From positions 372,001 to 436,000 of the forward strand of contig NZ_CP191258.1 in NCBI RefSeq assembly GCF_050410795.1: DNA of 64,000 bases, written 5' to 3'. Of the stretch, positions 63,031 through 64,000 are shown piece by piece (the stretch's first letter is position 1; the number at the start of each line of letters is the position of its first letter). This DNA is from Fontivita pretiosa. Its GTDB lineage: Bacteria > Planctomycetota > Phycisphaerae > Tepidisphaerales > Tepidisphaeraceae. The position numbers and the translations under genes are program-made. The notes below the pieces were generated by a model. That model was not told the origin of the DNA. It saw only the letters and a list, made by a program, of their open reading frames with translations, and did no database searches.

Positions 63031-64000
63031 CTACGGCTCATCACGCCGCGACGCCGGGGGACTGTCGCGTCCCTCGGCCAATTCAACGATCTGTCCGTTT
63101 TCCTCGAATCCCTTCCTGTTGTCCTCGCCGCCCGGCGAGGCATGGATTCCCTGGATCGCCCGCTCCTCAGGCGAAAGCTCGGAGGCGCCCATGCCCGCCG
63201 ATCCCTCGGCATGCGTGGAGATCTCCGGCGCCACGCCTTCGGTGGCCTGCAGCGCCGCGGGCAGGCGTCCGTCGCCGCCAGCATCCACCGCCTCGGTTGC
63301 CGATTCCTCACTGATCGGCGCCTGCTGGAGCAGCGGATTGGCAAACGCCACCGCGTCCACGCCGCGGCTGCCGGCTTCGGCCAGCGCCTTGGCGTCGGCC
63401 TTCTTCTGCGCCGCTTCGGCGGCCTTCTTCTGCTCCTGCTCGGCGGTCACCAGCTTGGCTTCCTCGATGCAGCGCTGCATGACCTTCTCGGCCAGCTCCT
63501 GGCTCATGCCGACTTCCTCGACCAGAGGCCCGGTGCCGACTTCTTCGATGTCGCGCACGTCAATCAGGCCCAGGGCAATGATCTTGTCCACCATCTCCTG
63601 GGTGACACCCGGGACACTCTTGAGGGTCTGGTCCAGCCGCTGCACACCGGCCTGGAACTCCGGAGGCGTGAGGATATCGATGTCCCAACCGGTCAGGCGA
63701 GCCGCCAGGCGCACGTTTTGTCCGCGCTTGCCGATCGCCAGGGAGAGTTGATCCTCGTTTACTACGACCGTCGCGCGCCCAAGTTCAAAGCACAGCGAGA
63801 CTTCCGCCACTTCCGCGGGCTTCAGCGCATTGCTGATCAGGATCTGGCTGGACTCGTTCCAGCGGACGATGTCGATCTTTTCCCCGCCCAGCTCGTCCAC
63901 GATGTTCTTGATCCGGCTGCCGCGCACGCCCACGCATGCGCCGACCGCATCCACCTTCGAGTCGATCGAGCTGACGGCGATCTTGGTGCGATGCCCCGGC
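63031..64000 (-). CDS. nusA: Transcription termination/antitermination protein NusA, partial
   Basis: The gene enters from the right edge, so its N-terminal and S1 domains are outside the window. Visible are the KH domains, PGHRTKIAVSSIDSKVDAVG, GACVGVRGSRIKNIVDELGG, EKIDIVRWNES and LSLAIGKRGQNVRLAARLTG, followed by a short helical repeat region (GVTQEMVDKIIALGLIDVRD, GMSQELAEKVM) and an acidic, Ala-rich, low-complexity tail of about 120 residues. NusA binds RNA polymerase and nascent RNA. infB follows 36 nt downstream. Confidence 0.96.
   Translation of the reverse strand, partial: PGHRTKIAVSSIDSKVDAVGACVGVRGSRIKNIVDELGGEKIDIVRWNESSQILISNALKPAEVAEVSLCFELGRATVVVNEDQLSLAIGKRGQNVRLAARLTGWDIDILTPPEFQAGVQRLDQTLKSVPGVTQEMVDKIIALGLIDVRDIEEVGTGPLVEEVGMSQELAEKVMQRCIEEAKLVTAEQEQKKAAEAAQKKADAKALAEAGSRGVDAVAFANPLLQQAPISEESATEAVDAGGDGRLPAALQATEGVAPEISTHAEGSAGMGASELSPEERAIQGIHASPGGEDNRKGFEENGQIVELAEGRDSPPASRRDEP

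Overview
The window looks like a chromosomal segment of a high-GC planctomycete, most probably class Phycisphaerae. The reasons are several very large secreted proteins whose N-termini carry a short LExRRLL-like motif, dockerin-like Ca-binding repeats, SbsA-like Ig and FnIII modules, a prepilin-type exported protein, a Ser/Thr kinase paired with an ECF sigma factor, and a tandem DUF3467 protein. The assignment is inferred from gene content only. No rRNA, tRNA or CRISPR array was seen.

Layout. 1-1438: C-terminally cut multi-pass membrane protein (GT-C/GT39-like), minus strand. 1475-6960: a giant modular surface protein with a nuclease-like C-terminal signature, an overlapping exported partner gene, and an orphan gene remnant. 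7331-9097: lspA and ribD. 9146-16310: a divergent pair of secreted proteases, a 1620-residue metzincin-like protein and an RTX-calpain protein. 16358-20019: TPR Ser/Thr kinase and ECF sigma factor. 20068-26485: a probable plant-polysaccharide locus (sugar isomerase-like protein, GH74 xyloglucanase-like protein, prepilin-like protein, LacI repressor with a well-placed operator). 26539-31436: SMR transporter, tandem DUF3467 protein, VOC fusion protein, flippase-like membrane protein, ATP sulfurylase. 31493-36004: second giant metzincin. 36175-38765: orphan ABC ATPase and M3 oligopeptidase.

38770-41240 is a scrap heap of mobile DNA: a 37-bp REP-like tandem array, the remnant of a RAYT transposase beside it, three broken DDE transposases and a gene truncated by one of them. 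41275-45960 holds a second copy of the modular surface-protein cassette with a different, metalloprotease-like C-terminus and a frame break at a poly-G run. 46082-53817: O-methyltransferase, GH2 glycosidase carrying an in-frame hairpin repeat, and polysaccharide genes (NeuD-like acyltransferase, WecA-like transferase, O-antigen ligase-like protein). 53769-64000 (minus): nusA-infB-DUF503-rbfA translation operon running into an HhH-GPD-like gene, hisG, a TPR lipoprotein and yebC.

The most interesting signal is the pair of cassettes at 1475-6960 and 41275-45960. They share promoter, leader, ribosome-binding site and about the first 300 residues, both have a long G run just after the start codon, then diverge into different C-terminal effector-like domains. 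Each is followed by a small overlapping exported or membrane gene. This resembles a modular, possibly phase-variable polymorphic-toxin-like surface system; function is inference from architecture.
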